Source: an uncultured Roseburia sp. (GTDB lineage: Bacteria; Bacillota; Clostridia; Lachnospirales; Lachnospiraceae). From it: 48,700 nt of DNA. Shown piece after piece: positions 40,594 through 48,700 of the stretch; the stretch's first letter is position 1; the number at the start of each line of letters is the position of its first letter. The position numbers were made by a program, and so were the translations under genes. The stretch covers positions 1 to 48,700 of the forward strand of contig CAJTOI010000024.1 in NCBI GenBank assembly GCA_910577925.1. Reading direction: 5' to 3'. Under the pieces are notes generated by a model. That model was not told where the DNA came from. It made no database searches and saw nothing but the letters and a program-made list of their open reading frames with translations.

Positions 40594-43296
40594 ATGGCAG
40601 AAGTGAGAGAACCGATTATCAAATTAGGACAGATGATCACAGACCGCATCGGCGTGAAGGTGACCGAGAATGACCCGGAGTACTGGGGACTCGCGGAGGT
40701 TTTGACCGATGAGATGGCAGAACTGTGCCTTTTTATGAAGGTGCGCAGGCCGATGACCTTAGAGCAGCTGGTGAAAAAGAGCGGATGGGAAAAGGAGCGC
40801 GTGGAGCGTCTCTGCGAGGAGATGTCCGTCATCGGAATGCTGGAGTATAACTGGGAGAATCCAAAGCGCGAGAAACAGTACGTGCTCCCGATGTTCGTGC
40901 CGGGCTGTGCGGAGTTTTTCATGATGAACGCAAAGCAGGTGGAGGAGCATCCGAGGGTCGCGGACTTCTTTGAGAATATGTCGCGTCTGCCGCTCGAGAA
41001 GGTGACGCCAATGGTACCGCTCGGCGGTTCCGGCATCGGGATGCATGTGATTCCGGTGGAGAAAGCCATCCCGGCGCAGCAGCAGTCCGCGAGCGTGGAG
41101 CATATTTCTCACTGGCTGAAAAAATATAAGGACAAATACGCGGTGGGCGCCTGCTCCTGCCGCCGTCAGCAGAGAGTCCGCGGCGAGGGAACCGGCGAGA
41201 TTGAGGGCGATCTGTGCATCGGTGTCGGCGACATGGCGGATTACCTGGTGGAGACCGGAAAAGGGCGCTACGTCACTTACAAAGAGGTCATGGAAATCTT
41301 AGAGCGCTCCGAGCGCAACGGGTTCGTGCATCAGATCACAAACATTGACGGCGTGAATAAGATTTTTGCAATCTGCAACTGTGCGCCGGGTGTCTGCAAC
41401 GCGCTCCGCACCTCCCAGCTGTTCAACACGCCGAATATGTCCCGCTCTGCGTACCGCGCGCATGTGGAGAAGGAAAAATGCGTGGCCTGCGGGCGCTGTG
41501 TCGAGGTCTGCCCGGTGGGCGCGGCAAAGCTCGGCCAGAAGCTGTGCACCAAAGGCGGCGGGGAGATTTCGTACCCGAAGGCGGAACTGCCTGACAATGT
41601 AAAGTGGGGACCGGAAAAATGGGATCCGGACTACCGCAACAGTGCGAAGATTAACTGTCACGAGACCGGAACGGCGCCCTGCAAGACTGCCTGCCCGGCG
41701 CATCTGCCGGTACAGGGCTATATTAAGATGGCGGCAGAGGGACGATACATGGATGCCCTGAAGCTGATTAAGGAGGATAATCCGTTCCCGGCAGTCTGCG
41801 GAGCCATCTGCAACAGACGCTGTGAGGATGCATGTACGCGAGGTCGCGTCGACGAACCGCTTGCGATCGACGAGATTAAGAAATTTATCGCGGAGCAGGA
41901 GCTGCATGAGCACAAGCGCTACATACCGGTCTGCGAGAACCATGTGGGCGAGCAGTTTGCGCAGAAGATGGCCGTGATCGGCGCAGGACCCGCCGGAATG
42001 TCGGCCGCATACTATCTGCGGACAAAAGGCTATCCGGTCACGGTATTTGAGAAGGAGCAGAGAGCGGGCGGTATGCTGACAAACGGGATCCCGTCGTTCC
42101 GGCTTGAGAAGAATGTGATTCAGGCGGAGATTGACGTGCTTACAGAGATGGGCGTCGAGTTCCGCTTCAACACCGAGGTCGGGCGCGACGTGACAATCGG
42201 ACAGCTGCGCGAGCAGGGTTATAAGGCGTTTTATCTTGCAATCGGCGCACAGGGCGGCCGGATGGCGGGCGTTCCGGGCGAGGACGCAGATGGGGTTTGC
42301 ACCGGCGTGGATTTCCTGCGCAGCGTAAACTTAGACGAGGAGAACGCGAGAGTAAACGGCAAGACCGTCGTGGTCGGCGGAGGCAACGTGGCGATCGACG
42401 TGGCGAGAACCGCGCTGCGCGCCGGCGCAGCCGAAGTCGTGATGTGTTGTCTTGAATCACGGGATGCGATGCCGGCGGCAAAGGAAGAAATCGACGAGGC
42501 GCTTGAGGAGGGAATCACCGTAAACAACGGCTGGGGACCGAAGGAAATTCTCACGGAAAACGGACACGTGACGGGGATTGTGTTTCAGAAATGTACCTCG
42601 GTCACGGATGCGGACGGCCGTTTCAATCCGCAGTATGACGGGAACGACTGCATGACGGTCGCGTGTGAGAATGTACTGCTGTCCATCGGACAGAGCATCG
42701 TGTGGGGCGACCTGCTCGCGGGAACCGCGGTCAAGACACGCCCGAACGGCGCCGTAATCGCAGATGAAGTGACCGGTCAGACCGGCGAGCCGGATATCTT
42801 TGCGGGCGGCGATGTGTACACGGGCCCGCGGTTTGCCATCGACGCGATTGCGGCCGGAAAAGAGGGCAGCGTGTCGATGCACCGCTTTGTGCATGAGGGG
42901 CATTCGCTGACGCTGGCCCGCGATCTGCGCAGGTTTGTCGAGCTAGACAAGGACAATCTGGATCTCGAGAGCTTTGACAACGCAAAGCGCCAGATTCCGG
43001 GCACCAAGGCCGGTGTCGCAAAGGAAACCTTCCGCGACCTGCGCTCGACCTTTACCGAGGAGCAGGTGAAAGAGGAGGCACGGCGCTGCCTGGGCTGCGG
43101 CGCATCGGTTGTGGACGAGAACAAGTGTATCGGCTGCGGTCTGTGCACGACGCGCTGCGAGTTCGACGCGATCCATTTAAGCCGCGACTTGCCGGAGGCA
43201 AGCTACATGCGCAAGGCGGAAGACAAATTAAAAGGAATCCTGCCCTATGCGGCGAAGCGCGCGATTAAGATTAAACTGAACCGCGGGGACAAATAA
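40594..43296 (+). CDS. Multi-cluster Fe-S flavoprotein oxidoreductase (GltD-like) between hypB and hypA
   Basis: 900 residues; start at 40594 after AGAGGAGAAC. Order: helix-rich winged-helix-like N-terminus (about 1-100); a Cys segment with C187-x-C189, C208 and C261-x-C263...C268; a ferredoxin cluster C296-x-x-C299-x-x-C302-x-x-x-C306; GltD-type Cys near 355-367 and 402-414; FAD fold with I-G-A-G-P-A-G (about 462-468); NAD(P) fold with V-G-G-G-N-V-A-I-D (about 594-602); and a final ferredoxin segment with CxxCG near 846 and CIGCGLCTTRC. It is an electron-transfer enzyme moving electrons between NAD(P)H and ferredoxin-like or unknown partners; the donor and acceptor cannot be told. The start codon of hypA follows its stop directly. 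Confidence 0.85.
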   Translation: MAEVREPIIKLGQMITDRIGVKVTENDPEYWGLAEVLTDEMAELCLFMKVRRPMTLEQLVKKSGWEKERVERLCEEMSVIGMLEYNWENPKREKQYVLPMFVPGCAEFFMMNAKQVEEHPRVADFFENMSRLPLEKVTPMVPLGGSGIGMHVIPVEKAIPAQQQSASVEHISHWLKKYKDKYAVGACSCRRQQRVRGEGTGEIEGDLCIGVGDMADYLVETGKGRYVTYKEVMEILERSERNGFVHQITNIDGVNKIFAICNCAPGVCNALRTSQLFNTPNMSRSAYRAHVEKEKCVACGRCVEVCPVGAAKLGQKLCTKGGGEISYPKAELPDNVKWGPEKWDPDYRNSAKINCHETGTAPCKTACPAHLPVQGYIKMAAEGRYMDALKLIKEDNPFPAVCGAICNRRCEDACTRGRVDEPLAIDEIKKFIAEQELHEHKRYIPVCENHVGEQFAQKMAVIGAGPAGMSAAYYLRTKGYPVTVFEKEQRAGGMLTNGIPSFRLEKNVIQAEIDVLTEMGVEFRFNTEVGRDVTIGQLREQGYKAFYLAIGAQGGRMAGVPGEDADGVCTGVDFLRSVNLDEENARVNGKTVVVGGGNVAIDVARTALRAGAAEVVMCCLESRDAMPAAKEEIDEALEEGITVNNGWGPKEILTENGHVTGIVFQKCTSVTDADGRFNPQYDGNDCMTVACENVLLSIGQSIVWGDLLAGTAVKTRPNGAVIADEVTGQTGEPDIFAGGDVYTGPRFAIDAIAAGKEGSVSMHRFVHEGHSLTLARDLRRFVELDKDNLDLESFDNAKRQIPGTKAGVAKETFRDLRSTFTEEQVKEEARRCLGCGASVVDENKCIGCGLCTTRCEFDAIHLSRDLPEASYMRKAEDKLKGILPYAAKRAIKIKLNRGDK

Positions 43297-43641
43297 ATGC
43301 ATGAATTGGGAATCATCGTACACATCAATAAAACGCTTCACGAGCTCGCCGAAGAAAACGGGCTGACGGAAATCGGTTCCGTCACGCTTGAGGTGGGGGA
43401 GGTCAGCACGATTGTGCCGGAGTACCTGACGGACTGCTGGGCCTATTACCGCAAAAAGTTCCCGCTAATCGAGAATGCCGAGCTTCGGATGGAAATGCTG
43501 CCTGCGGTAACGTTCTGCGAGGACTGTAAGGAGACGTATCCGACCGTGCGCTACGGCAGAGAGTGCCCGTACTGCAGCGGGGGGAATACCTATCTCGTCG
43601 CGGGGCAGGAGTGCAATATCAAAGAGATTGAGGCAAAATAA
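43297..43641 (+). CDS. hypA: Hydrogenase nickel metallochaperone HypA
   Basis: 114 residues, the family's usual length. M-H2-E opens the nickel site; zinc Cys pairs are C74-E-D-C77 and C90-P-Y-C93. It hands nickel to a hydrogenase large subunit with HypB. The ATG touches the previous stop codon and has no strong ribosome binding site, so it is probably translated by coupling to the flavoprotein gene. No HypC, D, E, F or hydrogenase gene is in the window. Confidence 0.93.
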   Translation: MHELGIIVHINKTLHELAEENGLTEIGSVTLEVGEVSTIVPEYLTDCWAYYRKKFPLIENAELRMEMLPAVTFCEDCKETYPTVRYGRECPYCSGGNTYLVAGQECNIKEIEAK

Positions 43642-43654
43642 AAGAGAGAAAAGA

Positions 43655-43697
43655 GGGGCCGTATCGGAGACGGGAGTCTTTGGTGCGGCCCCTTTTT
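43655..43697 (+). terminator. Intrinsic terminator after hypA
   Basis: GGGGCCG (43655-43661) pairs with CGGCCCC (43686-43692), followed by five Ts. A small inner hairpin (AGAC with GTCT) lies within the loop. It ends the hyp operon. Confidence 0.8.
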
Positions 43698-43846
43698 GCG
43701 TGACCTGATCGGCATTCTCAGGGAACATGGGAGCAAAGTGCAGATAGCACCAATAAAAATACATATTTTTTAAAATATATCTATGGAAAAACGGCTTCTG
43801 TTTCGGTAAGATGGAAGAAAATAAAAAGGGCGAAGGAAGCCGGAAG

Positions 43847-46069
43847 ATGAAAAAAGACAGAGACGACAGGGAAAACTGGAATGCACAGTGGCTTACGATT
43901 CCGCAGTTTGCGGATATAAGGCCTATAAATCTTTTACATAAGGAACAAGAATGCGCAGTGTGCGCGCGGCAGTCGGACACAGAGCAGGAAAGCGCGCGGC
44001 AGTCGGACACAGAGCAGGAAAGCGCGCAGCAGGCATGGCAAAATCTGCATGTGCTGGTGCGAGCGCACTTTTCTGCAAAGAAAAAGCAGGAAAAGCTCTA
44101 TCTGAACATTACGGCGGATGACCGCTATAAGCTGTATCTGGACGGCGATTTTGCCGCGGAAGGACCTGCGCCCGGTTATCCGCAGCACTATTATTACAAT
44201 CGTATTTTATTGGAGCAGGTGGAACCGGGGGAGCATGTGCTCGGAATCCATCTGTATTATCAGGGGCTGGTCAACCGGGTCTATTACAGCGGAGACCGGA
44301 GGTTCGCGTTTGCGGCGCAGCTTTGGGACGAGACCGGAGAGGAGGTGCCGCTCTCGTTTTGTTGCAGGAGAACAGATGCCTATCAGGGGGAGACGACCGG
44401 GTATGAGACGCAGTTCCTCGAAAACTTTGACAGCAGGAAAGTTCCGGAGCGCTGGAGGGAACCGGATTTCCCGGAGGAGGGATGGGAGGCTCCGGTTCCT
44501 GCCGCATGGGCGGACTACAGGCTGTATCCGCAGTCGACAAAGCTGCTATTTTATGAGCGGAGGAAGCCGCGGGAGATTGCAGTGCGGGAGGACGGGAGTA
44601 TTTTTATCGATGCGGGCGAGGAGCTGACCGGAAGCATCTGCCTTGCGGCGGAGGGGCATGCCGGGGACACGGTGGAAATTTTCTGCGGGGAGGAGCTTGA
44701 TGCGGAGGGAAACGTGCGGTATGAGCTGCGGTGCGGCTGTACCTACCGCGAAGTCTGGACGCTTGCGGACGGCGTGTGCAGGCTGGAGCCCTACGATTAC
44801 AAGGGATTCCGGTATGCCGGGATTGTTCCGTCCGCCGGGGTCGCGGTGCGGGAGATCTCGCTTACGGTGCGCCATTACCCGATGGATCCTGGGGCGTGTA
44901 CCTTTACATGTACGGACGAGGCGCTTGTGCGGATATTTGATATCTGTAAAAACGCGGTGCGCCTCGGCACACAGGAGCGCTATATCGACTGTCCGACGCG
45001 GGAGAAAGGGCAGTATCTCGGGGACGCGATCGTGACGGCGCACGCGCAGGTGCTGCTCACCGGGAAGACGGATATGCTGCGGAAATGCATTGATGAGTTT
45101 GCGCAGACCGCACAGGTCTGTCCCGGGCTGCTTGCAGTCGCGCCGGGCGGGCTGATGCAGGAAATCGCAGACTTTTCCCTGCTGTACGGACAGCTGCTGC
45201 TGCTCTATTACCGCTTTACCGGAGACAGGGAGACGGTGGCGGAGTATTTTGATACGGCGCGGGGAATTGTCACGCATTTCGCGCGGTATGAGAGGGCGGA
45301 CGCTCTGCTGGAGCAGGTTTCGGACAAATGGAATCTCGTGGACTGGCCCGAAAATCTGCGGGACGGCTATGATTTTGCGCTGACGAGGCCGATCGTTGCG
45401 CCGGGCTGCCACAATGTGATAAATGCGCTTTATCTCGGCGCAAAGAAGACGTTAAACGAACTAGCTGTGATTCTCGGAAGGAAAGAGGAGTACGCGCTTG
45501 TCCCGTCCTTAAAAGCTTATCAAAAGGCATTTTATCGGGAGGACACGGGACTTTTGGCCGACAGCGAGACGAGCGGCCACTCGGCGCTGCACGCGAATGT
45601 CTACGCACTGTATTTTGGTCTTTTGCCGGAGGAGAAAGAGGGAAAATTAGTTTCGTTTCTTGTTGAGAGAGGATTTTCCTGCGGTGTGTGGGTGAGTTAT
45701 TTTGTATTGCTTGCGCTGGCAAAAAAAGAGCGCTATCATGAGATGTATGAGCTGCTGACAAACGATGGTGCACACGGCTGGAAGCATATGCTGCGGGAGG
45801 GCGCGACCGCCTGCTTTGAGGCGTGGGGAAAGGATCAAAAGTGGAATACGAGTCTGTGCCATCCGTGGGCGAGCGCGCCGATTCCCGTAATTATCGAGCA
45901 TCTCTGCGGGCTTTATGCAGATCCGGATGCACCGGACGGGATCCGGTTTGCGCCGCACATCCCGGAGGAGATCGAAGAACTTGTACTGCGGGTGGCCTGT
46001 AGGGGGAACGTGTTTCTTCTGGAAAAGAAGGGGGCAGATATTTGTTTGACGCAAACAGGAGTTATTTGA
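43847..46069 (+). CDS. GH78-type alpha-L-rhamnosidase-like enzyme
   Basis: 740 residues, no signal peptide, so cytoplasmic. Start at 43847 has GAAGGAAG at good spacing; the ATG at 43811 has only weak GGTAAG. After a disordered N-terminus (about 1-65) with a 10-residue duplication come beta-sandwich domains, then an (alpha/alpha)6 barrel. GH78 hallmarks are D-C-P-T-R-E (about 381-386, acid residues) and the E-A-W-G (E658) segment, the expected general base. It removes terminal rhamnose (or a similar sugar) from imported plant glycosides; substrate is inferred. It lies just upstream of lacL and may share its transcript. Confidence 0.8.
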   Translation: MKKDRDDRENWNAQWLTIPQFADIRPINLLHKEQECAVCARQSDTEQESARQSDTEQESAQQAWQNLHVLVRAHFSAKKKQEKLYLNITADDRYKLYLDGDFAAEGPAPGYPQHYYYNRILLEQVEPGEHVLGIHLYYQGLVNRVYYSGDRRFAFAAQLWDETGEEVPLSFCCRRTDAYQGETTGYETQFLENFDSRKVPERWREPDFPEEGWEAPVPAAWADYRLYPQSTKLLFYERRKPREIAVREDGSIFIDAGEELTGSICLAAEGHAGDTVEIFCGEELDAEGNVRYELRCGCTYREVWTLADGVCRLEPYDYKGFRYAGIVPSAGVAVREISLTVRHYPMDPGACTFTCTDEALVRIFDICKNAVRLGTQERYIDCPTREKGQYLGDAIVTAHAQVLLTGKTDMLRKCIDEFAQTAQVCPGLLAVAPGGLMQEIADFSLLYGQLLLLYYRFTGDRETVAEYFDTARGIVTHFARYERADALLEQVSDKWNLVDWPENLRDGYDFALTRPIVAPGCHNVINALYLGAKKTLNELAVILGRKEEYALVPSLKAYQKAFYREDTGLLADSETSGHSALHANVYALYFGLLPEEKEGKLVSFLVERGFSCGVWVSYFVLLALAKKERYHEMYELLTNDGAHGWKHMLREGATACFEAWGKDQKWNTSLCHPWASAPIPVIIEHLCGLYADPDAPDGIRFAPHIPEEIEELVLRVACRGNVFLLEKKGADICLTQTGVI
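43962..44021. repeat. Exact 30-bp tandem duplication inside the GH78 gene
   Basis: Two adjacent identical or nearly identical 30-base units (43962-43991 and 43992-44021) encode a repeated A-R-Q-S-D-T-E-Q-E-S. A partial third unit (AGCGCGCAGC) follows. The frame is kept because the unit is a multiple of three. It lies in the disordered N-terminal part, so copy number may vary without loss of activity. Confidence 0.9.
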
Positions 46070-46125
46070 TGCGTCAAACGAACGGCAGCATAGCTTCGCA
46101 CGCCAAGAAAGGAGTATGATTATAT

Positions 46126-48051
46126 ATGGAGAATCAAACCGTAAAAAAAGACAGTGCGGATATCAGATGGTTAGACGACCCGGAAGTGTTCCGGGTCAAT
46201 CAGGAGGAAGCGCACAGCGATCATGTGTTTTATGAGAGCGAGGAGGCTTACAGGGAAGGGAAATGTGCGCTCCGGCAGACTTTGAACGGAGACTGGAAGT
46301 TCTGTTATTCGAAAAATGCGGCCGGGCGGCCGAAAGAATTTTACCGGACGGATTATGACCGGTCGTCGTTTGATACAATCCGGGTTCCGGGGCATATCGA
46401 GCTTGCCGGCTACGATAAAATTCACTACATCAATACGATGTACCCGTGGGAGGGGCATGTCTGCCGCAGACCCGCCTATACAGGGGAGCAGACCGGGATG
46501 CCGGAGAGCTTTTCCGCGGCTGATTATAATCCGGTCGGCTCCTATGTAAAAGAATTTGATTTAAAACCGGAATTTAGCGGGAAACGCATCGTCATTTGCT
46601 TTGAGGGGGTGGAGCAGGCGATGTATGTCTGGCTGAACGGACAGTTTGTGGGCTATGCGGAGGACAGCTTTACGCCGTCGGAATTTGATCTGACGCCGTT
46701 TGTGCGCGATAAGGGGAATGTGCTGGCGGTTGAAGTGTATAAGCAAAGCACGGCGGCTTATCTCGAGGACCAGGATTTTTTCCGGTTTTTCGGCATTTTC
46801 CGCGATGTTGTGCTGTACGCAAAGCCCGGGGTGCATGTGGAGGATTTATGGGCAAAGCCGGTGCTTTACGCGGACTGCACAAGCGGCAGCTTTGCGGTGG
46901 ATTTAAAAATTTCGGTGCAGGAGAAAGAGCCGGGCTGCACCGCGGAAATCAGCCTTTGTGATGCGGACGGGAAATGGCTTGCAGGGCAGATCCTTCCGGT
47001 CTCGCCGGGGAAAACAGGCAGGGCGGAGGTCTGTATGCCGCCGCAGGAGCTTACCGGGCTTGTGCCGTGGAGCAATGAGCGGCCGTATCTGTATTCGCTT
47101 TTGATCACCCTGCGCGACGGGGCAGGGAATGCGGCGGAGCTGGTTCCTTATCAAATCGGTTTCCGCCGGATTGAGATTGCGGATAAGGTGATCCTGTTTA
47201 ACGGCAGCAGACTCAGGCTGTACGGCGTCAACCGCCACGAGTGGAGCGCGGAACGCGGGCGGTGTATCGGGAATGCGGAGATGGAGTTTGATATTGAAGT
47301 TTTTAAGAAGAACCATATCAATGCGGTGCGCACCTGCCATTACCCCGACCGGATTCCGTGGTACTATCTGTGCGACGCAAACGGGATTTATGTGATGGCG
47401 GAGACCAATCTCGAGTCCCACGGTTCGTGGCAGAAAATGGGTGCCGTCGAGCCTTCCTGGAATGTTCCCGGCAGCATCCCGCAGTGGAGGGAAGCCGTGG
47501 CAGACCGGGCCAAAACGAATTTTGAGACGTTTAAAAATCATCCTTCAATCCTGTTCTGGTCTCTGGGGAACGAGTCCTATGTGGGGGACAATATCGCGGC
47601 GATGAACCGGTATTTCAAGAAGAAGGATGAAAGCAGGCTCGTTCATTACGAGGGAGTCATCTATGACAGATCTTACGAGGATGCGGTTTCCGATGTGGAG
47701 AGCCGGATGTATGCGGCGCCGGAAGAAATCGAGGCATATCTGTCCGACAATCCGAAAAAGCCGTTTTTGCTCTGCGAGTATATGCACGGTATGGGAAATT
47801 CGCTCGGAGGGATGCGCTCTTATATGGAGCTGTTCGACAAATACGAGATGTATCACGGCGGCTTTATCTGGGATTATATCGACCAGGCGCTCTTGGTGAA
47901 AGATGAGGTGACGGGCGAGCCCGTGCTGCGCTACGGCGGCGATTTCGGCGACCGGCCGAGCGACTATGAGTTCTCGGGAAACGGGCTTTTGTTTGCGGAC
48001 AGAACGGAAAAACCGGCAATGCAGGAGGTGAGATATTATTATGGAAAATAA
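46126..48051 (+). CDS. lacL: Beta-galactosidase large subunit (LacL-like, GH2)
   Basis: 641 residues; start after AAGAAAGGAG. Layout of GH2 lactases: sugar-binding domain (about 50-235), immunoglobulin-like domain and TIM barrel. N-R-H-E-W-S occurs near 367; acid/base E483 in L-G-N-E-S and nucleophile E551 in L-C-E-Y-M-H-G both match LacZ. It ends after the barrel, where full LacZ continues; the missing C-terminal beta-sandwich is in the next gene. This is the two-subunit LacL/LacM arrangement known from lactobacilli. The genes overlap by 11 bases. Galactoside hydrolysis is expected. Confidence 0.9.
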   Translation: MENQTVKKDSADIRWLDDPEVFRVNQEEAHSDHVFYESEEAYREGKCALRQTLNGDWKFCYSKNAAGRPKEFYRTDYDRSSFDTIRVPGHIELAGYDKIHYINTMYPWEGHVCRRPAYTGEQTGMPESFSAADYNPVGSYVKEFDLKPEFSGKRIVICFEGVEQAMYVWLNGQFVGYAEDSFTPSEFDLTPFVRDKGNVLAVEVYKQSTAAYLEDQDFFRFFGIFRDVVLYAKPGVHVEDLWAKPVLYADCTSGSFAVDLKISVQEKEPGCTAEISLCDADGKWLAGQILPVSPGKTGRAEVCMPPQELTGLVPWSNERPYLYSLLITLRDGAGNAAELVPYQIGFRRIEIADKVILFNGSRLRLYGVNRHEWSAERGRCIGNAEMEFDIEVFKKNHINAVRTCHYPDRIPWYYLCDANGIYVMAETNLESHGSWQKMGAVEPSWNVPGSIPQWREAVADRAKTNFETFKNHPSILFWSLGNESYVGDNIAAMNRYFKKKDESRLVHYEGVIYDRSYEDAVSDVESRMYAAPEEIEAYLSDNPKKPFLLCEYMHGMGNSLGGMRSYMELFDKYEMYHGGFIWDYIDQALLVKDEVTGEPVLRYGGDFGDRPSDYEFSGNGLLFADRTEKPAMQEVRYYYGK

Positions 48052-48700
48052 GGAAAAAATGCTGCGGATTGTGTGCGGGGACGTGACGTTCGGCGTACAC
48101 GGGGACGGGTTTTCTTATATTTTTTCGTACGCCTGCGGAGGGCCGGAATCGCTTGTGACGGACGGGGAAGAATGGCTGTACCGCGCGCCGCGGCCGACGT
48201 TCTGGCGCGCGCTGACCGACAACGACAGAGGAAGCGGGTTTGCGTATAAGTCCGGCATGTGGCTTGCGGCGGATCTGTTTCTCCGCTGTACGGACAGCCG
48301 TGTGCGCATCGACGGCGGGGCCTGGACGAAGATGGCGGCGCCCGCCAACAACCGGTGCGGCGAAAACGATACGGCCGGGGAGGCGGAGATTGCCTTCGTA
48401 TATGAGACGATTACGATACCTGCGGCGACGGTCGAGGTCACCTACCGCGTGAATGGGGAAGGGCAGATCCGGGTGGATGTGCGCTACTGCGGCAGGGAGG
48501 GACTTCCGGAGCTTCCGGTGTTCGGCATGCGGTTTGTCATGCCGTCAAAGGCCTGCGGATACCGCTATGAGGGCCTTTCCGGTGAGACCTATCCGGACCG
48601 GATGGCGGGCGGTGTGCCGGGTGTGTACGAGGTTGCGGGCCTTCCCGTGACCGGATATCTGGTGCCGCAGGACTGCGGGGTACATATGGACACGAAGTGG
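48041..48700 (+). CDS. lacM: Beta-galactosidase small subunit (LacM-like), cut off by the window end
   Basis: At least 220 residues in an open frame to the last base, no stop seen. It starts at 48041, 12 bases after AGGAGG in the lacL end; a second ATG at 48059 is possible but less likely. R-P-T-F-W-R-A-L-T-D-N-D-R-G near residues 51-64 is the signature at the start of LacZ domain 5, the region absent from the large subunit. It is needed to complete the active site and hold the heterodimer. The real length is probably about 300 residues. Confidence 0.88.
   Translation, partial: MENKEKMLRIVCGDVTFGVHGDGFSYIFSYACGGPESLVTDGEEWLYRAPRPTFWRALTDNDRGSGFAYKSGMWLAADLFLRCTDSRVRIDGGAWTKMAAPANNRCGENDTAGEAEIAFVYETITIPAATVEVTYRVNGEGQIRVDVRYCGREGLPELPVFGMRFVMPSKACGYRYEGLSGETYPDRMAGGVPGVYEVAGLPVTGYLVPQDCGVHMDTKW

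Noticed and set aside
43811..43846. Upstream start for the GH78 gene
   Set aside because: Only a weak GGTAAG precedes it, while the ATG at 43847 has GAAGGAAG at good spacing.

Overview
The window looks like chromosomal DNA from an anaerobic, spore-forming Firmicute, most probably of the Lachnospiraceae (inference). The signs are a moderately high G+C content with many GCG/GGC codons, strong AGGAGG-type ribosome binding sites, sigma-A-like promoters, a PPi-type phosphofructokinase, CotF-like coat proteins, cytosolic GH78 and split LacL/LacM glycosidases, and many cytoplasmic hybrid kinases. No phage, insertion sequence, CRISPR array, rRNA or replication origin was recognised.

Layout. (1) 1-4833: a leucine-rich lipoprotein, then a sugar-type ABC importer whose binding-protein gene carries a +1 frameshift, two permeases and a small anchored protein; no ATPase is present. 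(2) 5064-17846: a signalling block. Two HD-GYP response regulators, a free Hpt protein and a soluble PAS kinase come first. They are followed, from a strong promoter, by cheR, cheB, a cheY-like gene, cheA, cheW and two chemoreceptor genes. No flagellar, cheC or cheD gene is visible. (3) 17966-24662: PPi-phosphofructokinase (minus strand, TTG start), a 1067-residue hybrid kinase, an M14 carboxypeptidase and a YeiH-type membrane protein (minus strand).

(4) 24810-35739: a leucine-rich protein and a VWA/metallopeptidase-like protein, then tRNA-Val(CAC) and tRNA-Ala(CGC), then a tight run of a MoxR ATPase, an ABC-class ATPase, a TetM/EF-G-like GTPase fused to a Rae1/YacP-type NYN nuclease, an 82-residue protein, an RsmF-type rRNA methyltransferase and a YhhN-family membrane protein. 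This run is the most unusual part of the window. The GTPase-nuclease fusion suggests a factor that enters the ribosomal A site and cuts mRNA there, and its neighbours include an rRNA-modifying enzyme and a member of an RNA-binding ATPase family.

(5) 35834-39636: a hybrid kinase, thioredoxin, a REC-kinase-REC protein that appears to have lost its catalytic residues, and two small coat/ferritin-like proteins. (6) 39815-43641: hypB, a 900-residue Fe-S flavoprotein and hypA in one operon, with no hydrogenase gene in sight. (7) 43847-48700: an alpha-L-rhamnosidase-like GH78 enzyme, then the large and small beta-galactosidase subunits; the small subunit runs off the window end.

All functional names rest on motif reading by eye. 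No database search or structure prediction was run.
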